64,000 bases of DNA from Vicia villosa (GCF_029867415.1 NC_081183.1:16240404-16304403); one strand, 5' to 3'; positions 1 to 12,286 are shown, counted from the stretch's first letter. Numbers and translations are program-made. The notes: generated from the sequence alone by a model not told the origin.

Positions 1-275
1 CATGCATGCTACCTGAGTTGTCACCTAGTTATGAGCTGCATGCATGTCACCATGTCTTGTCACCGAAAGTTAGCCTGCATGCATGCCAACAATTTCTGCA
101 GAAGCAACACCTAGCAACTATGGAAGTGTTGACATGTCCAGCATGCAGCTTGTTACCGTTTTTTCCTCATGAGTATATAAACCACTTAGAACTCTGCAGA
201 ATTCGCATCATTATCACTCATCTACTCTCACAACAATCCTATTGCAATCAACTTCCAAATTTTCTTCCTTCAACC
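1..275 (+). promoter_or_regulatory. Putative promoter of the PMD gene (RY motifs and TATA box)
   Basis: The stretch upstream of the chosen ATG (276) has three GCATGCATG/CATGCATG blocks at about 1-8, 38-46 and 77-86. These match the RY/Sph element, which B3-domain seed regulators bind in other plants. A TATATAA box lies near 174-180, about 100 bp before the ATG, which is a plausible core-promoter distance. The motifs are visible in the sequence; seed or B3 regulation is inference only. Confidence 0.4.
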
Positions 276-2629
276 ATGTCTCTCCTAACATTGGGTGATA
301 CACACAGAGGAACCCCCGAGAACATCGCTGCCTTTGTAAGTAATTTAGTATTACATTAATATCATGCAACTGTCTGTGATTAACTAACTGAATTTTTTTG
401 GCATACATACTATTTTCAGAACGCTCAACGTTTTCGCACTCGTAGTCACTCGACCATAGCTCCGGACGACCGCATTAGACCATACTTGGACGTTGATGGT
501 TTCGAACCCATTAGTAGAATCGCCGAGTCTTCTATTGACCACAAATTTGTTCTTGCTTTGCTGGAACGCTGGAGGCCGGAGACACACACCTTCCATCTTC
601 CAACAGGGGAGTGCACCATCACCCTGGAGGACGTTCATATGTTGCTAGGCCTTCCAGTTGACGGTAAGGCAATTAATGGCTGTGTCATGCAGGCGAATTC
701 CTTATGCTTTCAGGCAATTGGCATAGACTTGATAGAGGGAGCAGTTGGTGCTAGGGGGCAAGGTGTTAACCTTAAGAGGTTAAGGGAGTATTATGATCGG
801 TTTCACTTGGATGATGCGTCTCCCCAAGAGACCATACTTCAAAAAACTAGGTGCTATCTACTCCTGCTTATTGGAAACGTTTTGTTCCCAGATAGCACTG
901 GTAATACTGTTAACTTTATGTATCTTCGTCTACTAATGGATTTTACTAGGGTTAGTCTTTATAGCTGGGGGTCTGCAGTGCTGGCCACGGTGTACCAATC
1001 ACTGTGCAAGAACTCAAGAGCTGATTCTTTCACATTTTATGGATGCGCCCTGTTGGTGCAGGTGTGGGGGTGGTGGAGGATGCCCATACTGGCCCCGGTT
1101 AACAATGGCAGCTGGACCTTTCCGTATGCGCTGAGGTAAGTTTTTAGTATACCATTTTTTTCGTACACATTCTACTCCATTCTAACTAAATCATAATATT
1201 TTCGTTGTAGATTTTGTGTGAAAAAAATGGACTTCACACTTAATCCGCGGTCAAATATCACAATGTACCGCACGCTAATTGATCACCTAAGACCCCATCA
1301 AGTATTATCTCTAATTCTTTTCTTTTTTTTTAGAGTATTTTTTATAAATAATTTTTCCCGAAATAATGTATAACTCTCATGCATGCAGTTCATATGGCGA
1401 CCGTATCTCGAATGCGAGTATGAGCCTAGAGCTCGGGATGCAGAAATTTGGACGACAAAGTGTTGCCTAATCCGGTACAACGTCATAGAAATGCATCAAA
1501 GTGACCGGGTAATGCTTCAGTTTGGGATGCGTCAACGGATACCCGACCCTCCAGTTGACTTGGGAGTGTGGCACCTCAGAAGAGTTAACCATCAATGGAC
1601 ACACCAAAACTGGAAGGATTGTGCACCCGATCACCGCCAGATGTGGAAGGACCGTCGCCAGTATGTCCTGAACTTCCCCGTCAGTGACCATGAAATGAAA
1701 CCTTCTCCTGAATACATGAGTTGGTATCGTACAGCTACATCCCCTAACTTGTTTATTGCAGCTCCGTTCTATTTAATTGATCCCCGTGCACACAACTACA
1801 TCTTGCCACAACAACAACAACCGGAAGAGGAACAACAACAACAACAACAACAACTACGGCAACAACAACGACAACAACAACGCCTACAACAACGCCAACA
1901 ACTACAGCAACAACAACTCCAACAACAGCAACAACAACAACAACAACTCCAGCAACAACAACAACTGCAGCAACAGCAACAAAATCTTTTCAGTACTCCA
2001 TCCCGTCGGCACGCAACTACCGACAATCAAATATTTTCCAATCCCAGTCTCAACCATTGCAAGAATATGAAGACCACCATCATTCCTCGGACCAATATCA
2101 GACCCAATCACAACCATTCGGATTTGCAGCGTTTGCAGGGTCCACAAGGGCATTCGGCCAAAACCTTACTCCCGGTTCGTCTAGCCTTCATCTTAGTCCC
2201 GACGATGGTCCTCATGGTGAATCCTCTTGCCGTGGCACCCCCTCCGGCTACGCAACACCTTCAAACCAATTCGGCTTTAATCAGGGTAGTTCTAGTGCTG
2301 CTGGATGCTACGAACCTGAAGTCTTTTCCCAACCCACTCCACCACCACGACTTAACACGTTTGAGGGGATGGGTAACCGACTTTACAACAGCGATTTTCC
2401 AGATAATTATGGGGGCGTCGACGAATTCATAGACAGCGATCCACGAGACATCCCAATTCCAGGCCCAGTGACACAAACCCAGCAAGAAGCACAAAGGGGC
2501 ATGGGTAGGGGTAGAGCTAGGGAAAGGGGTGGTGCCAATATTCGCGGCGGGATCAACGATCGCGGCAAATGTGTCATAACAAGACGAAATTGCGGAACGG
2601 ATGGCTATCTTGGTGATGGACGCCATTGA
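276..2629 (+). pseudogene. Plant mobile domain (PMD/MAIN-like) gene with a frame break in a polyQ tract
   Basis: Four exons can be read: 276-335, 420-1135, 1211-1301 and 1389-2629. All three introns are GT-AG and phases agree. The protein carries PMD hallmarks: a start like MSLLTLGDTHRG, then LLERWRPETHTFHLPTGECT, LEDVHMLLGLPVDG and an ending like RRNCGTDGY. PMD proteins (Arabidopsis MAIN and MAIL1 are members) act in the nucleus in genome stability and transposon silencing; related copies also travel in transposons. Exon 4 stays in one frame to about 1800 and enters a long CAA/CAG (Gln) tract at about 1804-1982. The credible PMD C-terminus (from about 1994, stop 2627-2629) lies in another frame. 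Either a small indel in the repeat broke the gene, or an unrecognised intron with an acceptor at 1993 (tttcag) restores it. It is called a pseudogene with that reservation; the PMD identity is much surer than the broken status. Confidence 0.72.
1804..1982 (+). repeat. CAA/CAG trinucleotide tract (polyQ coding)
   Basis: Nearly pure CAA with scattered CAG, CTC, CTA and CGG codons inside exon 4 of the PMD gene. It reads polyGln in the upstream frame, polyAsn in the next frame, and mainly Thr/Ala codons in the frame that leads into the conserved C-terminus. Such tracts change length by slippage, so this is the likely site of the frame change in the host gene. Confidence 0.85.
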
Positions 2630-3320
2630 TCATTTTGTTGTATTTTCTTTAATCAATTGTATCGTTTCTCTAATTATTTGTAATCGATGTTTCGTTTCTT
2701 TATTTTATTGAAATCGATGTTACATTTTCGGTTTACCAAATGTCAATTTGCGTTTTGTGCACTACATTTTTTAGACAAAAAAAATATTTTGAAAATTTAT
2801 TTATATATATATATCTTAACAAATAAAATAAAAATGGATTTTTAAAAATAAATATATTAACAAATCTTAACTAAAATAAATAAAAAAAATGAAAAAAAAA
2901 TAAAAAAAAATGGAAACAAATCTTAACTAAAATAAATAAAAAAATGAAAAAATAAAATTAAAAAAAAATGGAAACAAATCTTAACTAAAATACATAAAAA
3001 AAAATTAAAAAAAATGGAATTGGCCTTATGCGCCAAATGGTTTGGCAATTAGGGCAAAACCCTAAACTTATGCGTCATTCCATTTGGCGCAAACACCCTC
3101 AATTTTAGGGTTAGCCAAATGGTTTGGCGTATGCACTAGAATCCCACACTTATGCGCCATTTCATTTGGCGCATTCTCTTCCAGTCTGTCCCAAACCTAG
3201 ACAGTTTGGTAAATACCCCGAAAACTTGGTTTTTTCTGTATTTTTTTTATTAAACATGGTTATTTAAATTTTTTTTCACAATATTGAAACAATTTTTTCT
3301 TTCTTGAAATTAAATATAGT
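2630..3320. other. AT-rich region with short tandem and inverted repeats
   Basis: No gene is seen. At about 2865-3015 an A-rich unit containing aacaaatcttaactaaaa recurs about three times. At about 3015-3185 the motif tatgcgcca...atttggcgca recurs in direct and inverted orientation around copies of aaaccctaaa and tttagggtt. These lie directly downstream of the PMD gene and could be terminal repeats of a mobile unit carrying it, but no target-site duplication was identified. Confidence 0.5.
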
Positions 3321-3328
3321 AGAGAATG

Positions 3329-4248
3329 CAGGCCCGGCCCAAGGCCATTGCCTTGGGCCTCACTTTTTGGGCTACATGAAAAGGCCTCTAAAAAAATAAT
3401 TGACAAGTATATTGCACCGAAAGCGTATGACATGATATGTGAGATATATAAGTAGTAGCGTGATGGTAACTAACGTAGCAAAGCGTATGACATGATATGT
3501 GAGATATATAAGTAGTAGCGTGATGGTAACTAACGTAGCAGCTATTTTACTCTACAACCAGCAGCAATTCAATTCTTTCTAATGTAACTTTTAGAGATTA
3601 GTATTCATTTATGGATAGAAGTGTGTAATGATTAATATTCAATGCATTTAAAGATTAGTTAATGATTTAATAATACATTTATCATATATGGTTATAAATA
3701 TCTTTTTAATAAATAAAATTAATGTTAAATATTTTGAAAAAAAATTAGTATTAAATATATGTTTTATTTTTTATTACAGAACAAACTAGTATATATGTAG
3801 TTTTGATTATAATACCTTATCTATTTTTATTTGATTATAAGAAATAGACTAAGATCTACTATTATTTCCATACTAATAAAGTAATTAATGAATCCTTTTA
3901 AAATTAAATTTCTAAAATAATATTTTCTTTATAATATAATTTTTAAATTATATAAATATAATAAGTCATCATTTTTATTATATATCTCAAGAAATACATA
4001 AAATTAGTAAGTTTAATTCATATTACTAAGACGATAAATAGTAATATAATTTTTTTAATATTAATTAAATATTAAATAGACAAAATTAATACATTTAATT
4101 TTATATTATTTGGAGATTTAATTAAATAAAATAATAATTTAAAAATTTATTGGTGGTTTTTTCTTTAAAATAAATTTTATTAATAAATCTTTTATTTAAA
4201 AATAAATAAATTTTGCCTTAGGCCTCCAAATTCGTTGGGCCGGCCCTG
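3329..4248. mobile_element. Non-autonomous hAT-like transposon, 920 bp
   Basis: The left end reads CAGGCCCGGCCC and the right end is GGGCCGGCCCTG, an inverted repeat with one mismatch in 12. An exact 8-bp duplication, agagaatg, flanks it (3321-3328 and 4249-4256). An 8-bp TSD with short TIRs is the hAT signature. The interior is very AT-rich and has no ORF. It contains a perfect 60-bp tandem duplication (3421-3480 and 3481-3540). Confidence 0.85.
3421..3540. repeat. Perfect 60-bp tandem duplication
   Basis: Two adjacent identical 60-bp units beginning aagcgtatgacatgatatgt, inside the 920-bp hAT-like element. Perfect identity implies a recent duplication or an assembly artefact. Confidence 0.9.
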
Positions 4249-4256
4249 AGAGAATG

Positions 4257-4787
4257 GAGTTATTTTATCATAAATTAATCAATTAGATTATATTGGGATT
4301 AAACTTTGTTTGCAATTATACTTTCTAATTTTGTACTATTTTGTTATGTGTGATACCTATGTTTAAAATTTGAGTTTAAATTATGAACTTGTGAATTTAT
4401 TTATGATTATGACATTTTCAAAAAATTTAAGCGTTAATTATATTTTATTGAGACTGAATCATCTGGTTCGACAGATTTTATACTTATATAATTTTGTTAT
4501 AATGACCGATCTATCCAATCAATTTATTCAACCAATGACCTAGCAGTTTGATCAATAAAACAATAAATCACCAATACACTCATAATAAATGTTCGGTCTA
4601 ATTTTTAAAATACCAAGTATATTCTATTTGTTAACAAAAAGATATTAATCTTTTAGGATGTTGCTTTAATTATTTTCCAACATGGATTAATTTATTTCAA
4701 TGAAACAATTTTATGAAAACCAATTTAAACCATACAACTTTTTGTTGGTTTAAAAATTGAATAAAAGTAACTAATCTTTTTCAAAAA
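4257..4787. other. Intergenic DNA with a dispersed repeat shared with about 30430-30605
   Basis: No gene is seen. From about 4620 to the left TSD of hAT copy 1 the sequence is alignable, with substitutions and small indels, to about 30430-30605. Shared landmarks are aatcttttag, ttccaacatgg/tttcaacatgg, atttcaatgaaac, aatttaaaccatacaact and ctttttcaaaa. It looks like an old dispersed repeat whose end served as the hAT target. Confidence 0.55.
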
Positions 4788-5673
4788 CGTGTGAGTAGGG
4801 TTGTATTTGGGAATGCGGATCCGAGATCTGGACCGGGATCCAGACCGGTGGAACTAGTCCAATGGACCGGCCGAAACAGTGAATGGGATGATAATGGATA
4901 AAAAAATTATCTGAATTCAGAATGAAGAACCGGACCAAATATCCAATGAGTAACCGAAAATAAAAATATAAATAGCCTTGTCATTTAATTTCCTCACTTT
5001 TTCCCACTCCCTCTCTCTCATTCACTCTCAGACTCCTTCGGTCCTCCCTTTATCACTCACTCACGTCTCTCTTCCTCTCCTCCCATGTCTCTACCTCAGC
5101 CACCTCCGACGGCCTCCTCTTCCCCTCCTTGTCTCCGATGATAACTCCTTACACACTAGTTATTGTTTTTACTTCTTCTTGAATCGTGATTTCGTGTATC
5201 TGTTTCAGAGAGATTTCTTGGAGTATCTTCTTCGTATAACTGTAATGTATTCAAACTTTTTGTATTGTTATATTTCACATAAATTTCATGCTATTTACCA
5301 TGTTTGCATGTTAGGTTTGATGCTTCGTTCTATAGTATGTTGCTATTTTGCCCTAATTTGTTTTGACCTAATTTGTTTTGACCTAAAATTTTTATTAATG
5401 AAATGCATGTTACAATTTTGACCTAAGTTTTGCCTATTTCAATTTTCAAGTTTGATTAAGATTAATAAAGCGTTAGGGTTTTTTTATACTGAGTTTTTTT
5501 ATTCATAAATCATAATAAAGCTCGATTAGGGTTTTTATTAAATTTTTGGGTCTGTTCTAAATAAAGTTGGGCTTCTGTTGTTGAGTTTTGTTATAGTTTA
5601 CTATTATATTATTGTTTAATTCTTTGTATTTTCTTCCATGTAGTTTCAAGATTCATCATTGACTCCTCCAACA

Positions 5674-8600
5674 ATGGTGGATGATCTTATTGATATTGAG
5701 TTGTTGCTTGGTGACATCGGGGAAGAGGAGACAACGGATGGAGGTAATTTAGAGCTTGGTGAGATGATGGATATGGAGGTTCCAATTCCGAGTGATACAA
5801 CTACTCAAACCAACCCCACTGATAATAATACTACTCAGACCCCCACTCAAAATACTACAAACACAAACACTGATGCTTCAACCCCTCAAGTTGCCCAAGC
5901 TCAGAGTTCCCAGAGTCAGAGAAATGCTGATGGTAGAGCTCCTCGTCCCAAAAAATTTGCTGTTCATTCTGAAATGGTGCTTATTGTAGGTCCGGATGGC
6001 ATTAAGAAGTGGAAGTGAAGATGGTGTGGAAAGCTTTACACATATGATGCAAAGTGGAAGAGTACCTCTAATGGTAAGAAACATTTATATGCTTGTATTC
6101 AGAGAAGGTTAAGGTTGAAAGGAAATAATGAGAAAGAGTTTGCTCAGTCTAGATTAAACATAGGTGATAATACTCCTAGTTTAGCTACTTGGACATATAA
6201 TCATGCTAGGGTTAGAGAAATTGCAGCACACATGATTCTAGGTCATGAATTTCCTTTTTCTGTTATGGAAGGTGTTATTTTTAATGAGTTTCTAAAAGAG
6301 ATTTATCCATGGTACAAAAAGATTACTAGGCAACAGGTTAAGTTTGATTGTGAGACATTTTATGAGGCTAAGAGAATTAAAATGAAAAGGTCTATGGCTT
6401 TGATTAACAGGGTCAGTCTCACCACTGATTTGTGGTGGTCTGGTGAACAGAGGATAAGCTATATGACTGTGACTGGTCATTGTTAGAACAAGATTTGTTC
6501 TGATCAATATTCTTAGTTTTGATGATAACAATGTATATGAATTTTGTATGAGATAATGTGGTACTCTAATACTATGCAATTTCCATTTCAGGAATTATAT
6601 AAAGAGTATGCACAAAATCAGCGCAAGAAGCACTGACTCAGAAGGTTCAGCATGCAACATCAGAACATGGTCTGGCAAGACATCAGAAGATGGTCAAGCA
6701 GAATCAGAACATGGTTCTATGGAAGCATCAGAAGAACCTGAGATCAGAAGCAGAAGCACTGAAGTTCTCATGGTATCACGCTCAGAAGCACTTCAAGGTC
6801 AGAAGACAAGAAGATGCTCTGCACCAAGCTGTTTGACTCTGATGATATTTAAACCTTGTTCACACAAACATCATATCAGAAGCAAGTACTAGCTGGCAGG
6901 CTACGCTGACTGACAAAAGGAACGTTGAAAGCTATGAAAGGCAATGTCAGTAGACACAGCGAAAGCAAGGCTCGAGGTAGTTGACAAAAGAGTGAAACAT
7001 TAAATGCAATGCTGTACGGAATACGCAAAGCATTAAATGCTCCCAACGGTCATCTTCTCAAACGCCTATAAATATGAAGTTCTGATGAGAAGCTAAGTTA
7101 TGAATTCTGAATACAAGACTCTTATGCAAAAACGCCGAAACGCTGTTCAATTCAAAAAGCTCTCAAACTTCATCATCTACCTCACTATATTGTTGTTGTA
7201 ATACTTTAGTGAGATTAAGCTTAAACTTAAGAGAAAATCACAGTTGTGATAATAGCTTTATAAGAAGCATTGTAACTCTTAGAATTTGTTTACATTAAGT
7301 TGTAAGAACTAGAGTGATCAGGTTGTTGATCAGTATACTCTAGAAAGTCTTAGAGGGTATCTAAGCTGATTGTTCCTAGAGTGATCAGGTTGTGATCAGT
7401 ATACTCTAGAAGACTTAGAAGTTGTTTAAGTGGAAAACCATTGTTATCTCGTGTGATTAGTGGATTAAATCCTCAGGTGAGGTAAATCACTCCAAGGGGG
7501 TGGACTGGAGTAGTTTAGTTAACAACGAACCAGGATAAAAATTATTGTGAAAATTGTTTTTATCTTACAAGTTTTAAAGCTACACTTATTCAAACCCCCC
7601 CTTTCTAAGTGTTTTTCTATCCTTCAGTCATTTCATTGATTCAAAATGGCAGCTTAATAAAAGAGTTTTATCTTTTAAGAATGTGCCACCACCACATTCT
7701 GGAGAGGTTTTGTGCAGGGAACTGATAAAGGTAATGGATGATTGGGTAATAAGGGATAAGGTAGCATCTATTTCTATTGATAATGCCAGTGCCAATGATA
7801 ATTGCATTGCTAGGTTGAAGAGATATTATTCTGGTAGGAGAAATTTACCCTTAGATGGTAAGTTATTTCATGTAAGGTGTTGTGCATACATCTTAAATTT
7901 GTTGGTACAGGATGGGCTTGATATGATTAAGGTGTCTGTTGATAAGATAAGAAACGGTGTCAAATACTTTCTCAATTTTGAAACAAGATGCAAATCATTC
8001 AAAAAGATTGTTGATGAGTTGCAACTTGAAGGCAGAATGCAAGTGTTGGATACAAAGACTAGGTGGAACTTAACTTGGTTGATGTTGTCTACTGCATACC
8101 ATTACAGAGAAGTGTGGCCTAGATATGCTGAGGAAAATGGTGCATTTCTCAGTTTTTTGCCTGATGCAAATGATTGGGAAGATGTTCATGATATTTGCAA
8201 GTTTTTGGAGGTTTTTGCTGATGTGACATCAATTATTAGTGGCACATCTTACCCTACTGCTAATCTGTTTTTGTCTGAGCTTTACAGAGTGAAGGTTTTA
8301 CTTGATAATCCTTCAAGTATCTCAAATAATCCTCAGTTGCAGGCCCTTGCTAGTGAAATGAAGTTGAAATATGACAAGTATTGGTCAGAGTCTAATACAT
8401 TGATTTCGATTGGTGCAGTTCTTGATCCAAGGTATGAACATCTTAGCCTATGATGTATGATTATTATCTGAGGCATGATTATTATTCTCTGATCTTGATA
8501 TGAATGATTATTATCTGATCTTGATATGATAAGTTGCCTTGCTGCTGTTTATGGTTTAATAGTGCCTACTGCCTGCCTATGATGTAATCTTTTCTTGATA

Positions 8601-9741
8601 GTCTCGTTTAAGTTGCCTTGCTGGTTGTGGTTTAATAGCGCCTATGATGAAATCTTTTCTTGAATTGTATGAATTGTGATTACCTGAGGCCTATGATGGA
8701 TTGTTTTGTTGATATGCATATTAGTGAGTTGTGACTTAATAGTGCCTATTTTCTCATTTAAGTTGCCTTGCTAGTTGTGGTTTAATAGTGCCTATGATGA
8801 CATGTTTTCTTGATCTGCATTACTAGAATTCAAGATTTGGAGGCCTATTTTGTTACCTCTTGGTGACTTTAGTTGGGGTTGTGGCCTATTCTGTTACCTC
8901 CTTGTATGTTGCCAATGATGAACAATAATTCTGAGGTCATTAATTGTTAATGTTGCCTTTCCTAATGAATTATTCTGAGGCCATTGTTGTTACCTTATAC
9001 TTTATTTTATGCAATAGGTATAAGATGATCTTCATCAAATGGGTATACCCTTTTTTGTATCCAAATCCCTCTCAATCAGATACATATCAACAACAGTTGT
9101 TTGAAAATTTAAGTACCCTCTTCCAATTGTATCAAAATTCCTATGGAACCAATGATACAACTACCCCTACTGCTGCATCTGAATCTCCAGAAGTAGGATC
9201 TATTTCTGGATTGGGAAGGAGGAACTTTGAAATGTTTTTAGAAACTGTTATGGGTAATAATTCCAAAACTGATCTTGAATTATATTTTGAGGAGCCTCCT
9301 TTGAAAGTTCCCCCTAATGCTAAATTTGATGTTTTAACTTGGTGGATGGGAAATGAGGCCAAATATCCTGTTCTTAGTAAATTGGCAAAGGATATCCTAA
9401 CTGTTCCAGTTACTACTGTTGCTTCAGAAGCAACTTTTAGTGCTGGGAAAAGGATTATTGATCCGAAAAGATCTTCTATGAAAACTAAGACAGTTGAAAT
9501 GGTGCTTTGTGGAGGTGATTGGGTGAAGGAGAAATATGGAATAAAGAAGGGGTGCACTGCTTCTATTGTAAGTTTATTTTTCATGTCTTCTTTCAATTAT
9601 AACTAATACATGTTTATTATTATTCTATCTTAACTAATACTTTTCAAATTTGTGTTGTAGCTTGAGGAACCACAAGATGAACCTTTGACATATCATTTTG
9701 GTGAAGATTTGGGTGTTTCATCTACTGCTGCTGTAACTTGA
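5674..9741 (+). pseudogene. hAT transposase, BED zinc finger plus dimerisation domain (disabled, copy 1)
   Basis: By alignment with copy 2 the exons are 5674-8431 (interrupted by the LTR at 6481-7626), 9018-9567 and 9661-9741, with GT-AG introns. The encoded family is the BED-finger hAT transposase: a DNA-binding BED domain, an RNase-H-like catalytic core with inserted helical domain (blocks like TTDLWWSGEQR, HVRCCAYILNLLVQDGL, TKTRWNLTWLM) and the C-terminal dimerisation region (TTVASEATFSAGKRI). Two lesions are visible. TGA at 6016-6018 replaces the first zinc-ligand Cys of the BED finger (TGC in copy 2). The solo LTR insertion then splits exon 1 after the VTGH codons. Apart from these the frame stays open into exon 3. 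The intron at 8432-9017 is rich in short repeats such as aagttgccttgct and tagtgcctatgatga. Confidence 0.9.
6481..7626 (+). repeat. Copia-type solo LTR inside hAT copy 1
   Basis: It begins TGTTAGAACAAG and ends TATCCTTCA (TG...CA), with an exact 5-bp TSD gtcat at 6476-6480 and 7627-7631. Copy 2 of the hAT shows the unoccupied site (ggtcatttcattg) near 43131. No internal retrotransposon sequence remains, so it is a solo LTR left by LTR-LTR recombination. The LTR ends resemble those of 25594-27987 on the other strand, so both belong to one family. Confidence 0.92.
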
Positions 9742-10260
9742 ATACAATGCCAATGATGAGATTGTTCTGAGGCATTATGAAATGTAATGATCTTTTGAGT
9801 TTATTTTGACTTATCATTTTGAAACCTCATGTATTTTTTATACAATTATCTTTGGTAGCCTCTTATCAAAACATTAACATTTGTCTTGGTATATTATATA
9901 AGTTGGTATATTATATAAGTGATTATGAAATGTTGTTGGGTTGTTAATTTGATATGTAAAATCATTAGTTTCATTTCATGTACAATTTGGAAACCCATAA
10001 ATAAACATGAAATTTCATTAATTTTTTCTTGTGTATCGGGTGGTCTGGTTACCCAACCAATAACAATGGTCCGATTTCGGTTATTTTATTTTAAAAAATC
10101 TAATTCGGTTCGGTCTTCGGTTACCCGAAATTGTTGGATCGGTTTCGGTCCAACAATTTATCCATCACTGTGTTGGACCGGTCCCGGTTTACCCGGATAA
10201 ATTTTCGATCCATGAATCGGGACATCAATTATCCGGACCGATAATAGCCCTACGTGTGAG

Positions 10261-11558
10261 GTGTAAGGCTTAGAAATTGTATTAGCCCTTCTTACCCTTT
10301 ATGATAGCTGTACTCGTCTTATACTCATGCGGATATATGTCACAGGGATATTCGTAAATTTTGAAATAACTACGGATATGTACGGATATCTATACATATT
10401 ATTATTTAAATATTTTTTAAAATAATATAATTAATTAAAATTTTTTAACCCTTTTAAAGACAAAAAATATATTTTTTCAAATTTAACGAAAATTAATTGA
10501 TAAGAATTAATATTAATAATAATTTTAGATTAAACAATTAATATAATTATTGACGGATACGGATATCCGCAGATACGGGTACCATATAATCTGTATTTGT
10601 ATCTGTAAGAAAACGGTTAATTTCATATCCGTTTATTTTATTCGTGAACACCCATTTTATTATTCAAAACTCGTGCCCGTGACAGATTTAACCCGCGGGT
10701 ACCCACACCCACGGTACAAGTTTTTTTTTCCATCCCTAGTAATGTTATTTAATATGCATCAATTGTATACTATTTAAAGCAGCAAAAATTATTGGATAAG
10801 GGTGGTAACTAATAAGATTTTCTCCTGAGAATTGTTCTTTCCACTCTAAATTACTCTCACACCTGAGTGAAAAACTAAAAATATCTTTAAAATATGGAAA
10901 TGCATTTTGAGACATACCTCAATTACACACAATTCATTCGTAAGTGAGTCAGACCCTAATTCTATTTCAAAAAATAATACAAAAATGCATCTCCATAAAA
11001 CTTACAGAAATATCCTCCGGACAGGTTTTTGATCAAAAACGCATCAGACTCTTCCACTTACTTTCTCAAACTTCAAACCCCTCAAACAGTCATGCTCTCT
11101 TAAACTCTCATTCGCTCTCAATACACTTCTTAATTTCTACTCTCAACAAACAATCAATCAAAGAGCTCAACATCAATCTCACATTTTGATGAGTTTTTTA
11201 TTTCTCTATACATTTTTATTTCTCTGTACATTTATAGAAATTGAGCATTAGATTGTGTAATAGGTAGTTTAGATAGGTTATTTAAATAAGCAATGTGTTT
11301 GATAGGTAGTTTAAATGAGCAATATGTTTTGAGAATGTTGGATTTCCAAACATTTCTTCCATTTTTTATTTTTTCTTAGTTGTAGTTTAATACGAAAAAT
11401 GCACTTCTGTATTCGTTCAAAATTTAATTTTCCATAAATCTGGAAATGCATTTTTCGTATTTGGTTTGTCTGCAATATTTGGCTTGATTTTTATTGTGAT
11501 TCATGTGGATTATATTTTTCCTACAATTTAATGTTTGTGCATGTGGTTTAATTATAGG
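10261..11558. other. AT-rich intergenic region with a possible hAT MITE remnant (about 10310-10738)
   Basis: No gene is seen. About 10310-10738 is scattered with cggatat/ggatatcc and cgggtaccc-type motifs and ends ccatcccta at 10738, which resembles a hAT terminus (TAGGGATGG) in inverted orientation. No matching left terminus or TSD was found, so it is probably truncated. The rest has only short spurious ORFs. Confidence 0.3.
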
Positions 11559-11562
11559 CAAC

Positions 11563-12286
11563 ATGGTTGATAACCAAGATCGAATGAGGCTCGACAGTGT
11601 CGCAGCATGCATCGCTTCGTAGGAAAAGAGCATGACTCTAGTAACCAACTATCGATTCTAGTTCGTTTTACGTGAAGGCGTTAACTTATGGCGTTCATGC
11701 ATCTCTGGTTTCATCTTCTTGGAGGAGACAGGTGTCACCTCCTAATGCCTTAAAAGCCCCACTGGTCCAGGTTGATGTCGTTCATGAGGAATTTGGAGGA
11801 GGCTGTACGAATTACTGTTCCTGCCTCCGGATAATGTTGTCAATCATGTGTGGGAGAGAGAGAGGTAAAATTCATATGTATTTATTCTTTAAAACACATA
11901 TGTCATAACATTCGTAGTTTATGAAGATGATTTATTTTTCTACAGTACCATGATGCTTTAAAATGCATCAACCATGGCTGAAAGATTGCAAGATGGCATC
12001 ATACTCAGGAGCAGTGGTTTGACAATGTGATTCAGCTATTTGGGTTACGAGACTTATGCAAGACTAATTACTTTACTATGATCCATGGTATGTTGTCAGA
12101 GTTCATTGAGAGATGACACTCGGAGACGTCATCTTTTCATCTTTCACGTGGTGAGATGTCTATCACACTAAATGATATGTCATGCCTGTTGCATCTTCCG
12201 ATTAGGAGAAGACTATTAGACCGCTCTAGAACTATCATAGATGAGGCGCTAGAGATGATGATGGCCTATTTGGGAGCTAACCCAAG
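11563..12286 (+). pseudogene. Decayed PMD (MAIN-like) gene, 5' part
   Basis: Reading through stops and frame changes gives PMD segments in order: KIARWHHTQEQWFDNVIQLF, FIER*HSETSSFHLSRGEMS, ITLNDMSCLLHLPIRRR and ALEMMMAYLGANPS. An apparent intron lies at about 11862-11943 (gtaaaattc...ctacag). The start near ATG 11563 is tentative. In-frame stops (for example TGA within ER*HSE) and frameshifts show it is dead. At 12286 it is cut by the LTR retrotransposon 12287-24608 and resumes at 24614. It differs from the PMD gene at the left end of the window and belongs to another subfamily. Confidence 0.75.

Larger units (their letters stand above)
4796..10252 (+). mobile_element. hAT transposon (BED finger, RICESLEEPER-like), copy 1, with nested LTR
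   Basis: The left terminus TAGGGTTGT pairs with the right terminus ending ATAGCCCTA, and an exact 8-bp TSD cgtgtgag lies at 4788-4795 and 10253-10260. Subterminal regions are rich in GGACCGG/CCGGTCC-type motifs, the kind of repeated motif hAT transposases bind. Nearly the whole length aligns to copy 2 at 41471-45910 apart from an inserted solo LTR (6481-7626) and small indels, so both copies moved recently. The transposase gene inside is dead. Confidence 0.93.

Noticed and set aside
1796..2153. Cys-rich and Leu-rich ORFs antisense to the PMD gene
   Set aside because: Shadow readings of the CAA trinucleotide tract.
4978..5421. 147-codon ORF at the left end of hAT copy 1 (and 41653-42060 in copy 2)
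   Set aside because: Low-complexity CT-rich leader; frame and composition differ between copies, so it is treated as untranslated leader.
9141..9596. 151-codon minus-strand ORF in hAT copy 1 (and 44758-45213 in copy 2)
   Set aside because: Antisense shadow of transposase exon 2; no independent homology.
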